DNA from: Paulinella micropora
Taxonomy: Eukaryota; Cercozoa; Imbricatea; Euglyphida
Reading direction: 5' to 3'
Length of the DNA stretch: 32,257 bases
NCBI GenBank assembly: GCA_009731375.1
Contig: BJOX01000108.1
Coordinates: 38,190-70,446 of the forward strand
Shown: positions 1 through 32,257 of the stretch, in pieces
How positions within the stretch are numbered: the first letter of the stretch is position 1
How the letters are laid out: every line of letters begins with the position of its first letter
Made by a program: the position numbers and the translations under genes
The notes under the pieces: model-generated
The model's database searches: none
What the model saw: only the letters and a program-made list of their open reading frames with translations
What the model was told of the DNA's origin: nothing

Positions 1-201
1 GTGGGTTTTATTCCGGGCTCAACAAGCGAGAAAGGGCACCCTGAGGGAACAGGATTGTGCTTCCCGTCGCTATTTCGGCATGTGACTCATAGGCGTATGG
101 CTAGGCACACATAAGGCACCCCACCACGGGCCCAGCACACCCACACCATCCCCTAATTCTCTGTCTGTCGACAGATGGCACCCATTTCAAAACATCAAGC
201 C
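1..201 (-). mobile_element. Element B, partial copy at the left edge
   Basis: Identical or nearly so to 22170-22370 and to the complement of 16905-17095. It is the 5' part of the element, cut by the window edge, and it passes straight into GATA repeat at 202. No coding potential. Confidence 0.88.
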
Positions 202-239
<38 letters not shown>

Positions 240-304
240 GTAGGAGAATGTTGTCTTGCGATCTTGCTGCTACACAACGCGATTTGAGGTCCGTTCTACA
301 TCAC

Positions 305-341
<37 letters not shown>

Positions 342-517
342 ATATCTATCTATCTATCTTTCTATCTATATCAATAATGTCTATGTCTATGTCTATGCAC
401 AACCCAAGTGCTTTTTTTCCCACCCAGATTTCCGGGTTCTGGGTGTGAAAAGTGGCCACCGCAGGCCAGGCTTTTCAGGAAGCAAAACCAAGGAAGTTGC
501 ACCAGAAAACCCGGACT

Positions 518-588
<71 letters not shown>

Positions 589-620
589 CAAAGCCTACGG
601 GTTGAACGAGATGGTGACCC

Positions 621-675
<55 letters not shown>

Positions 676-848
676 GGCTATGGGTTGAGCGAGATGGTGG
701 CGCGTTGTGTGTGTGTGTGTGTGTGTGTGTGTGATTGTGTGTATGTTATGTTACATTGTGTTTTACCCCATGGTGTCATGCCATGCTATGCATCTCTCTC
801 TCTCTCTCTCTCTCTCAGTGAATACTGTGAGTGTTGGATGAGAAAGGT

Positions 849-886
<38 letters not shown>

Positions 887-1007
887 GAGAGAGAGAGAGA
901 GAGAGAATATGTTTTTAATAATAGATGTAGAGAGAAAGAGGAGATAGAGAGAAAAGGGGATAGAATAAGAAAGGGAAAGAGAAAAGAGAGTTTGTGTGAG
1001 TATGAAC
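202..1007. repeat. Simple repeats left of the flippase exons
   Basis: GATA (202-240), the split MITE, TATC (520-588), two GT tracts (622-673, 703-733), CT and GA tracts (791-905). The 31-bp words near 590-621 and 674-702 (GGGTTGAACGAGATGGTG and a variant) are a duplicated pair that may be remnants of the next flippase acceptor. No exon can be read. Confidence 0.75.
290..519 (+). mobile_element. Second copy of the MITE-like element, split by microsatellite
   Basis: Left end CCGTTCTACATCAC at 291-304. The body resumes at 419 (CACCCAGATTTCCGGG) and matches the 30.9 kb copy to CCCGGACTTC at 519. Between them are about 115 bp of TATC and TATG repeat, and the right end is replaced by TATC repeat. 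Confidence 0.75.
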
Positions 1008-24173
<23,166 letters not shown>

Positions 24174-24189
24174 CTAGAGAGGTGAGTGT

Positions 24190-24594
<405 letters not shown>

Positions 24595-25042
24595 ATGAGA
24601 TGTCGCAAAGGAATGTAGTCCTTGCAAAGGAACGCAGTTTCACATCAAACAATAATTTGTGTACTGTGCATGTGTCCGGGATGGGAATCACGGGTAGACT
24701 GTGTTCTGGAAAAAGAAGAGGAGGAAGGACGTTGAAGAAAAAGGCAATCTAGGAATGGAGAGTGGGAGGATAAGGAAGAAGAGAAAGAAAAGGAAGCCGT
24801 TAGTCCAAGTGTTTTGAGCACCGTAAGCTTGCGCAAGCTACAATGATGACATTGTATGAGGCCTAAACCCCCGCAGGGACCTAGCCCGGGCTATGCAACA
24901 CTGGACGGCTATGATGGAATGCAGTCACCAATACGGACTAGAGGAAGATTAGTCCAATTTTTGACTGCACAGGAGCGATAAATCGCAAAAGAGCAACGAG
25001 CTACGCAGGAGGATAGCTTGAAGCAAAGGGATTTGGATTGGG
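24595..25042 (-). mobile_element. Element A, 5'-truncated copy
   Basis: Minus-strand copy of the last 448 bp of element A, including the codons for NWTNLPLVRIGDCIPS and the stop. The 3' end (GACATCTCATC) is followed by TATC/TAATC repeat. The 5' truncation falls at a position different from the other copies, as expected for incomplete reverse transcription. Confidence 0.88.
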
Positions 25043-25571
<529 letters not shown>

Positions 25572-25607
25572 CGATGTTCCCGGCCACCACGACTGACTGA
25601 GCAGTCT
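25572..25607 (-). CDS. Possible upstream flippase exon (weak)
   Basis: A 36-nt candidate with acceptor ctgtag and donor gtctatc (the same donor type as exons 10 and 12). It reads [11 protein letters not shown] and ends with two bases, the phase exon 1 needs, giving [12 protein letters not shown]. The residues are not conserved in the family, so only phase and position support it. It could equally be chance in a unique intronic patch. Confidence 0.25.
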
Positions 25608-25902
25608 CTACAGACTTGGTGTGTATGCAGCCATGAGTCCTGTTACATACAAGCACATGCATGCATATCCTACCATACATATTAAGTGATGTTTTAATAC
25701 TTTGATTGAGCCATTTTCTACACAGACTTGAACTTGATGTGTAAATAAGCATCGATCCTATCGACATGAATAATAATAAAACATACGTAAATAGTTTTAT
25801 CCGTACAGACTTGGTGTGTATGTAGCCATGCATTCTGTTGCATATAAGCACAAATTAAGTGATGTTTTAATATTTTAATTGAGCCATTTCTACACAAACT
25901 TG
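25608..25902. repeat. Unique stretch with an internal tandem duplication
   Basis: ACAGACTTGGTGTGTATG and the following AAGTGATGTTTTAATA and TTGAGCCATTT segments occur twice (25610-25735 and 25805-25902). The spacer includes AATAATAATAAAACATACG. No supported coding. Confidence 0.75.
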
Positions 25903-26795
25903 AAGAAGGAGGAGGAGGAGGAGGAGGAGGAGGAGGAGGAGGAGAAGAAGAAGAAGAAGAAGAAGAAGAAGAAGAAGAAGAAGAAGAAGAAGAAGGAGGA
26001 GGAGGAGAAGAAGAAGAAGAAGAAGAAGAAGAAGAAGAAGAAGAAGAAGAAGAAGAAGAAGGAGAAGGAGAAGGAGGAGAAGGAGGAGAAGGAGAAGAAG
26101 GAGAAGAAGGAGAAGGAGAAGGAGGAGGAGAAGGAGGAGGAGAAGGAGGAGGAGAAGGAGGAGAAGGAGGAGAAGGAGGAGGAGGAGGAGGAGAAGAAGA
26201 AGAAGAAGAAGAAGAAGAAGAAGAAGAAGAAGAAGAAGAAGAAGAAGAAGAAGAAGAAGAAGAAGAAGAAGAAGATGGTGATGATGATGAAATTTTCTGT
26301 CTCTTGCAGCAGCTCACATTGTGTGGAGAACGCTTGCGTTTCAGAGATGCAGAAGAAGAGAAAAAGAAGAGGAGACGGACGAGGAGGAGGAGGAGGAGGG
26401 GGAGGAGGAGGAGGAAGAAGGAGAAGAAGAAGAAGAAGAAGAAGAAGAAGAAGAAGAAGAAGAAGAAGAAGAAGAAGAAGAAGAAGAAGAAGAAGAAGAA
26501 GAAGAAGAAGAAGAAGAAGAAGAAGAAGAAGAAGAAGAAGAAGAAGAAGATCATGATGAAGATGACAATAAAGATGATGAAGATGATCATGAAGATGAAG
26601 ATGAAGATGAAGATGATGATGATGATGAAGAAGAAGAAGAAGAAGAAGAAGAAGAAGAAGAAGAAGAAGAAGAAGAAGAAGAAGACGAAGAAGAAGAAGA
26701 AGAAGAAGAAGAAGAAGAAGAAGAAGAAGAAGAAGAAGAAGAAGAAGAAGAAGAAGAAGGGAGTCTTGTCAGAACAAGGCGTGTTGACCATTTCC
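25903..26795. repeat. GAA/GGA polypurine tracts
   Basis: Two very long purine tracts on the plus strand, about 25903-26275 and 26390-26760, the second broken by GAT units. The unique word between them (26291-26350, with TCTCTTGCAG, a good acceptor) could be an exon edge on the plus strand but nothing recognisable follows. Confidence 0.85.
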
Positions 26796-26820
26796 TATCT
26801 GTCTATCTATCTATCTATCC

Positions 26821-26861
<41 letters not shown>

Positions 26862-26870
26862 CCTATCTAC

Positions 26871-26909
<39 letters not shown>

Positions 26910-26911
26910 AA
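26796..26911. repeat. TATC repeat before element A copy
   Basis: TATC repeat with a few TACC and TGTC units, directly joined to the 5'-truncated A copy. Confidence 0.88.
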
Positions 26912-27310
26912 TCTTTTGCGATTTATCGCTCCTGTGCAGTCAAAAATTGGACTAATCTTCCTCTAGTCCGTATTGGTGACTGCATTCCATCATAGCCGTC
27001 CAGTGTTGCATAGCCCGGGCTAGGTCCCTGCGGGGGTTTAGGCCTCATACAATGTCATCATTGTAGCTTGCGCAAGCTTACGGTGCTCAAAACACTTGGA
27101 CTAACGGCTTCCTTTTCTTTCTCTTCTTCCTTATCCTCCCACTCTCCATTCCTAGATTGCCTTTTTCTTCAACGTCCTTCCTCTTCTTCTTTTTCTATAA
27201 CACAGTCTACCCGTGATTCCCATCCCGGACACATGCACAGTACACAAATTACTGTTTGATGTGAAACTGCGTTCCTTTGCAAGGACTACATTCCTTTGCG
27301 ACATCTCATC
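26912..27310 (+). mobile_element. Element A, 5'-truncated copy
   Basis: Plus-strand copy beginning within FAIYRSCAVKNW and running through the stop and 3' UTR to GACATCTCATC and three TATC units. The words ACCATTTCCT occur on both sides (about 26786 and 27327) but not at the exact ends. Confidence 0.88.
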
Positions 27311-27616
27311 TATCTATCTATTGTTTACCATTTCCTCCCCAGAGGGGAGAGGAACATTCAAGCTTGGCTTCAAATGAATATATCTAACAACAGCAGGCAG
27401 ACAGAAAGGTAGATGAAGGACATCTTCCAAACAAACAACCAATCAACCTACCTACCTACCTACCTACCAACGAACCTACCTACCTTCCTACCTACCTACC
27501 TACCTACCTACCTTTCCTACCTACCTTTCCTACCTACCTTTCCTACCTACCTTCCTACCTACCTACCTACATGCCTCCATACGATCCTCACTACAAACAT
27601 CCTTATCTATTCATCT

Positions 27617-27664
<48 letters not shown>

Positions 27665-27778
27665 ATATCTACCTACTTACCTACTTACCTACCTACCTAC
27701 CTACCTACTTATCTATATATCTATCTATCTATCTATCTATACATCTATCTATACCTACCTACCTATCTACCTACCTAC

Positions 27779-27829
<51 letters not shown>

Positions 27830-27892
27830 CATATCTATCTACCTATATGTCTGTCTGAATGTCTATCCGTATATCTGTCTATCGATCTATCG

Positions 27893-27929
<37 letters not shown>

Positions 27930-28013
27930 ACTATCTAACTATCTATCCATCTATCTATCTATCTATCTGCCTGCCTGCCTGCCTGTGTCTATCTATCTAT
28001 CTATCTATCATTT
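27311..28013. repeat. TACC/TTCC and TATC repeat
   Basis: About 110 bp of unique sequence (27320-27430), then TACC and TTCC units and TATC tracts with TGTC and TGCC variants to 28010. No coding. Confidence 0.85.
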
Positions 28014-28905
28014 CATTTACTCACTAGAGGCATTTACAGATGTAATAATAAATGTAAAACACAAAACAGACAGTGAAGAGATTTTCCCGCAGACAGTTCA
28101 ATATGTTCTGCAAGGAACTGACTTTTCTGTTACATGTTTTTTTGAAACCTGTTTTGCATCGCGATGGAGCTACGCCGCCGCATGGAGCTCCGCCGATGCG
28201 ACAGATTTTTCTTCTCCTGATCTGCCCCATCTCCCTCCATAAGTTGGTAGTAATCTTGGTCAATAGACTCTCGTCCTGGACGAGGAAACTGTGTCCTGGT
28301 TATTTTCGGAGCTCAAACCGGTAACTGGGAATACGAACAAAAATACACAAATGCAGTACTATTAATAACAGTAAAAATACGCACTGTCCTCAGGAGCAGA
28401 CGGGTATGATGGCGCAGACAGGATTGTAAAATAGAAACAGATTGTGAGAAATGAGTAAATTCTGTGAAAAACCGACCCACAGGTGGAAATAGTTTGCGCT
28501 GACGGTGCCAGATGCCGTATAAATGTGCGCAAATGCCAAAATCGTGAAAATCAGAAGGTAAAAAGGAGAGGATTTGTTGTATGAGTATTATGTTTTCACG
28601 CTTGTTCTGGGAGAAGCTGTTTCAGTCTAGGTAAACTTATTTTCTGTATTTATTTATTGTGGTGATTTTAATGCATAATGACAAGAGTACTGATCAGTGG
28701 AACCTTCCCCCTCTCCCGTGTTCCACGTTGCTTTGGCTGTCTGCTTCCTCCGTTTCTCAGTTCTTCCTCTGGCTCTTTCTTTTCTGAAGACTATGCTTCT
28801 TAGAAATAGTTCTCCTGTTTATTGAGTTATTCGTTGATTGCTTCGACTGTGAGAAAATTTTCAAGTGCCCGAAAAAAAGGCAGGCACTAAAGAACTCACT
28901 AAGAC
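28014..28905. other. Unique intergenic sequence upstream of the F-box gene
   Basis: The longest stretch without microsatellite in the window. It has short ORFs on both strands but no recognisable protein, and an imperfect hairpin (GCATCG..GGAGCT..AGCTCC..CGATGC, 28158-28198). It should hold the promoter and 5' UTR of the F-box gene. I see no clear core promoter element. Confidence 0.6.
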
Positions 28906-29153
28906 ATGCCTGTTGACGCGTTGGAAGGTTTCATGATCCCAGACTTGCCCGATGATGCTCTGGTGTTGGTCCTATCTTTCCTCCGTCCGTGGGAACTCGG
29001 CTCTGTCTGCCAGGTCTGGCACGAGGAACTTGGAGTTGACAACACGACAAGAGAGGATGTATGGTTGCATCTGACAAAGATGCTCATCGCAGCTCACAGT
29101 GCACGGCCGCGGTCCAATGCTCGAAACTCGAAAGGATCCAGTACCTGCTCAGC

Positions 29154-29186
<33 letters not shown>

Positions 29187-29449
29187 GTCATCAACATCAC
29201 TATCCGTGAAAACGTCGACTTCAACTTCCATGGCGCAACGACGAACCAGTAAGAGACGGGCGGCCTTGCGTGGCAAAGCTGAGTTCATACATGTGTGGAA
29301 GCTGCGTCGAAGCAACGCAGCGGAGCTTGCTGAATGCGTGGGACAAATGTTGGACGAGGATTGCGCAAAGAAGGGCTTCACGCGGACGTCCTTACGCTCT
29401 CTGCTTCAACGATGGAGCCCCCTCGACATCAACTTCATTGATCCTGCGG
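28906..29449 (+). CDS. F-box/ankyrin gene exon 1
   Basis: One hundred and eighty-one codons plus one base. F-box at residues 11-43, poly-Ser at 82-96, a basic stretch (RRTSKRRAALRGK) and a helix-rich segment before DINFIDPAG, which leads into the first ankyrin unit. The donor gtacgt opens a TACG/CATA microsatellite. Confidence 0.9.
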
Positions 29450-30516
29450 GTACGTACGTAGACATAAATATTTGCATGTATACATACATACATACATACA
29501 TACATACATACATACATACGTACGTACGTACGTACGTACGAACGTACGTACGTACATACATACATACATAAATGCATGCATGCATGCATGCATACATACA
29601 TACATACATACATACATGCATGCATGCATGCATACATACATACACACATGCATACATGCATACATACATACATACATACATACATACACACACACATACA
29701 AACATATAAACACACACACGCACACACACACACACGCACACACGCACACACACACACACACACGTACACACATACATATGTACATACATACATGCGTAGG
29801 GTACACAATTCTGGCCATAATAGTGGGGCATCCATCCCCTTCGGTTAGACACACGGCCAACTGTATCCGCGAACTGTGTGGGGAGTGGAATGCTTCCCCA
29901 AACATCGGTTATTATATCTGTGTCTATATCTATATCTATATCTATAGTTCTTATATCTGTTTCTACATCTATATCTATATCTATATCTATATCTATATCT
30001 ATATCTATATCTGTGTGGGGAGTGGGATGCTTCGCCAAACATCGGTTATTATATTTGTATCTATATCTATATCTAAATGTATATATAGATCTACATCTAT
30101 ATCTATCTATACCTACATCTGTGTGGGGAGTGGGATGCTTCGCCAAACATCGGTTATCTACCGGGCTATATCTATATCTATATCTATACCTAAACCTAAA
30201 CCTATAACTATACCTATACCGAAACCTATACCTATACCTATGCCTATATCTGTAGGTAATGAGTTCGGCTTCACCCCCTTGATGTGCGCCGCGGCGCTAG
30301 GCCACGAGTCACTCGTGTCTTTACTATATATCTATACCAATACGTAAACCTAAACCTATACCTAAACCTATACCTATACCGAAACCTATACCTATACCTA
30401 TGCCTACGTTGTTAGGTAACGATTTGGGGTTCACCCCCTTGATGTGCGCCGCGGCGCTAGGCCACGAGTCACTCGTGTCTCTACTCTTACAGTACAATGC
30501 AAGTACATCCAAGCGA
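28906..30516 (+). CDS. F-box and ankyrin-repeat protein, first three exons (3' incomplete)
   Basis: Exons 28906-29449, 29800-29907 and 30416-30516, phases 1, 1, 0 and all matching. The start ATG is preceded in frame by TAA (28900-28902). Residues 11-43 (LPDDALVLVLSFLRPWELGS, then VCQVWHEEL) form an F-box, which in other proteins binds Skp1 of an SCF ubiquitin ligase. Residues 82-96 are a poly-Ser run from a TCA microsatellite, and 105-125 is basic. Exons 2 and 3 give ankyrin repeats: GYTILAIIVGHPS, CGEWNASPNIG, NDLGFTPLMCAAALGHESLV and LLLQYNAS. Ankyrin repeats would be the substrate-binding part; that function is inference. No terminal exon is visible. Confidence 0.87.
29450..29799. repeat. 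F-box/ankyrin intron 1: CATA, TACG, TGCA and CA repeat
   Basis: The repeat begins at the donor (gtacgtacg). It includes a TACG run that is self-complementary (29517-29552), GCAT blocks and CA repeat. Confidence 0.88.
29800..29907 (+). CDS. F-box/ankyrin gene exon 2
   Basis: Completes the Gly of DPAG and reads YTILAIIVGHPSPSVRH, then ANCIRELCGEWNASPNI. The order matches the ankyrin pattern G-x-T-x-L-A..., helix, L..GA.PN. Acceptor gcgtag, donor gttatt. Confidence 0.82.
30011..30155 (+). repeat. Two 3'-edge copies of F-box/ankyrin exon 2
   Basis: At 30011-30047 and 30119-30155: CGEWDASPNIG and the gttat donor, in CTATAT repeat downstream of the intact exon. Both carry Asn-to-Asp and a silent Ser change, so one copied the other. 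Confidence 0.9.
30256..30326 (+). repeat. 5'-edge copy of F-box/ankyrin exon 3
   Basis: Acceptor ctgtag and codons NEFGFTPLMCAAALGHESLV nearly identical to the intact exon, then CTATAC repeat before the donor is reached. Upstream of the intact exon. The near identity suggests a recent duplication. Confidence 0.9.
30416..30516 (+). CDS. F-box/ankyrin gene exon 3
   Basis: Completes a Gly, then NDLGFTPLMCAAALGHESLV and SLLLQYNASTSKR. TPLMxAAxxGH is the ankyrin signature. Acceptor gttag. The donor gtaagt is the optimal GT-AG consensus and is repeatedly copied downstream. Confidence 0.93.
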
Positions 30517-30741
30517 GTAAGTATACATGCATACATGCAAACGTACAATACGTGCATACATACATACATACATACATACATGCATGCATTAGGTGAACAG
30601 GGCTGCTTACCTATGTATGTATGTATGTGTATGTATGTATGTATATATGTATGTATGTATGTGTTGTTTTTGTCAAGATCTCATCCACTATAATTGGCAT
30701 TACTTACTTACTACTTACTTACTTACTTACTTACTTGTTTG

Positions 30742-30788
<47 letters not shown>

Positions 30789-30855
30789 GTTTACTTACTT
30801 ACTTGTTTACTTACTTACTTACTTACTTACCTTACTTACTTACTTACTTGACGTT

Positions 30856-31330
30856 CGTCGCGACGCGAGGCCCCGAGTCACTCGTGTCTGTACTCTTGCA
30901 GTACAATGCAAGTACATCCAAGCGAGTAAGTGAGAAAGAAGTTCCCTTCTATACCACCAGGTTTCCGGGATCTGGGTGTGAAAGTGGCGCCACAGGCCAG
31001 GCTTTTCAGGAAGCAAACCCAGAAAGTGGCCCCCAGAAACCCGGAGTTCTGGGTGGTGTAGAACGGGCCTAAGTGAGTAAGTAAGTAAGTAATGTCTTTA
31101 CCCTTGCAGTGCCAAGCGAGTAAGTAAAGTAAGTAAGTAAGTTAGTAAGTAAGTAAGTAAGCAAGTAAGCAAGTACATCCAAGCGAGTAAGTAAAGTAAG
31201 TAAGTAAGTAAGTAAGTAAATAAGTAAGCAAGTAAGCAAGTACATCCAAGCGAGTAAGTAAAGTAAGTAAGGAAGTAAGTAAGTAAGTAAGTAAGCAAGT
31301 AAGCAAGTACATCCAAGCGAGTAAGTAAGT

Positions 31331-31366
<36 letters not shown>

Positions 31367-31499
31367 CAAGTAAGCAAGTACATCAAAGCGAGTAAGTAAA
31401 GTAAGTAAGTAAGTAAGTAAGTAATCAAGCAAGTATAGATAGATAGATAGATAGATAGCTGGTTGGATAGATAGATAGATGGATGGATGGATGGATGGG

Positions 31500-31559
<60 letters not shown>

Positions 31560-31720
31560 AGTACATCCAAGCGAGTAAGTAAGTAAGTAAGTAAGTAAGC
31601 AAGCAAGTAAGCAAGTACATCGAGCGAGTAAGTAAGTTTGTAAGTAAGCAAGCAAGCAAGTACATCCAAGCGAGTAAGTAAAGTAAGTAAGTAAGTAAGC
31701 ACAAGCAAGCAAGCGAGTAA
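30856..31720 (+). repeat. 3'-edge copies of ankyrin exon 3: splice-donor array in GTAA repeat
   Basis: A 77-nt copy (GPESLVSVLLQYNASTSKR and gtaagt) ends at 30926. A short remnant follows near 31110. Seven more copies of AAGTACATCCAAGCGA|GTAAGT follow between 31171 and 31680, with small changes. Each GTAA run between them reads as an extension of the donor. A GATA block (31437-31558) interrupts the array. Confidence 0.9.
30943..31068 (+). mobile_element. MITE-like foldback element with terminal inverted repeats
   Basis: About 126 bp. The left end CCCTTCTATACCACC and right end GGTGGTGTAGAACGGG are imperfect inverted repeats extending through TCCGGG/CCCGGA. The middle (AAAGTGG..CAGGCCAGGCTTTTC) is also self-complementary. 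It has no coding capacity and lies within the ankyrin donor array. Confidence 0.75.
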
Positions 31721-31972
31721 GTAAGTAAGTAAGTAATGCCAATCATAGTGGATGAGATCTTGGCAAAATCAATACATACATACATACATATATACATACA
31801 TACATACATACATGCATAAATGCATGCAAACATACATACATACATACATACATACATACATGTGTACAATCAGTCCAATACTGTCACCTCCTAATGCATG
31901 TATGTATGTATGTATGTATGCATGTATGTATGTATGTATGTATGCATGCATGCATGTATGCATGCAGGGCGA

Positions 31973-32040
<68 letters not shown>
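31721..32040. repeat. Right inverted-repeat arm, CATA/TATG and TATC repeat
   Basis: Unique inverted-repeat word 31728-31768, CATA repeat, a short unique patch 31862-31893, TATG/TGCA repeat and TATC repeat up to element B. Confidence 0.85.
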
Positions 32041-32042
<2 letters not shown>

Positions 32043-32257
32043 AGGGGATGGTGTGAGTGTGCTGGGCCCGTGGTGGGGTGCCTTATGTGTGCCTAGCCAT
32101 ACGCCTATAAGTCACATGCCGAAAGAGCGACGGGAAGCACAATCCTGTTCCCTCAGGGTGCCCTTTCTCGCTTGTTGAGCCCGGAATAAAACCCACAGTG
32201 CTCTGTCGGTTTATACTAGACTGTCGAACAGTCTCGAAACTCCATCTGCTTACTGGG
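32041..32257 (+). mobile_element. Element B, partial copy at the right edge
   Basis: Plus-strand copy that begins abruptly at TTAGGGGATGG after a TATC tract and continues to the window end. Confidence 0.88.

Noticed and set aside
25718-26995. Poly-Phe/Ser/Pro, poly-Lys and poly-Glu ORFs on both strands
   Set aside because: All three frames of a GAA/GGA tract stay open. The acidic plus-strand ORF has only about 25 non-repeat residues and no recognisable domain.
26781-27335. ACCATTTCCT on both sides of an element A copy as a target-site duplication
   Set aside because: The two words are not at the element ends; TATC repeat separates them from the element, so a 10-bp chance or older repeat cannot be excluded.
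28024-28324. Short ORFs on both strands in the unique region
   Set aside because: No similarity recognised, no splice or start context, and lengths expected by chance.
30170-30415. Telomere-like CCTAAACCTAAACC
   Set aside because: The CCTAAA units are few and mixed with CCTATA and CCGAAA. The block grades into the local CTATAC microsatellite between ankyrin exon copies, so it is not a telomere or a clear interstitial telomere.

Overview
The window is eukaryotic nuclear DNA. It carries spliceosomal introns, degraded non-LTR retroelements, a fragment of mitochondrial DNA, and an extreme load of tetranucleotide microsatellites (GATA/TATC, GGTA, CATA, GACA, GTAA). I cannot name the species. The gene content fits an intron-rich protist, alga or early-branching lineage. 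Nothing looks prokaryotic: there are no operons, ribosome binding sites or CRISPR arrays.

Two genes can be read. On the minus strand, about 1,008 to 24,173 holds most of a P4-type ATPase (phospholipid flippase). I reconstructed 26 exons of 38 to 175 nt. Their phases agree at every junction and they give 789 uninterrupted codons, from just before TM1 through the actuator, phosphorylation and nucleotide-binding domains. The true start and the C-terminal part (GDGxND hinge, TM5-10) are not in view. On the plus strand, from 28,906, an F-box plus ankyrin-repeat protein begins. Three exons are clear and the gene probably runs off the right edge.

Layout. 1-1,000: retroelement B, a split MITE and simple repeats. 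1,008-24,173: flippase exons as small islands in microsatellite introns. 15.6-17.4 kb: a broken non-LTR retrotransposon end (element A) followed by element B. 18.9-21.5 kb: a CATA array carrying a dozen copies of one flippase exon edge. 24.6-28.0 kb: further A copies and long GAA/GGA and TATC tracts. 28.0-28.9 kb: unique sequence upstream of the F-box gene. 28.9-30.5 kb: F-box/ankyrin exons. 30.5-32.0 kb: inverted repeat with an array of copied splice donors. 32.04 kb to the end: another B copy.

The main discovery is a rule. Nearly every exon of both genes has one or more truncated copies of its edge in the adjacent intron. Copies of an exon's 5' edge (with the AG acceptor) always lie upstream of the exon, and copies of its 3' edge (with the GT donor) always lie downstream. 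The intact exon and the reading frame are preserved. Exon borders therefore appear to be duplicated outward as the microsatellites next to them expand, leaving arrays of decoy splice sites.
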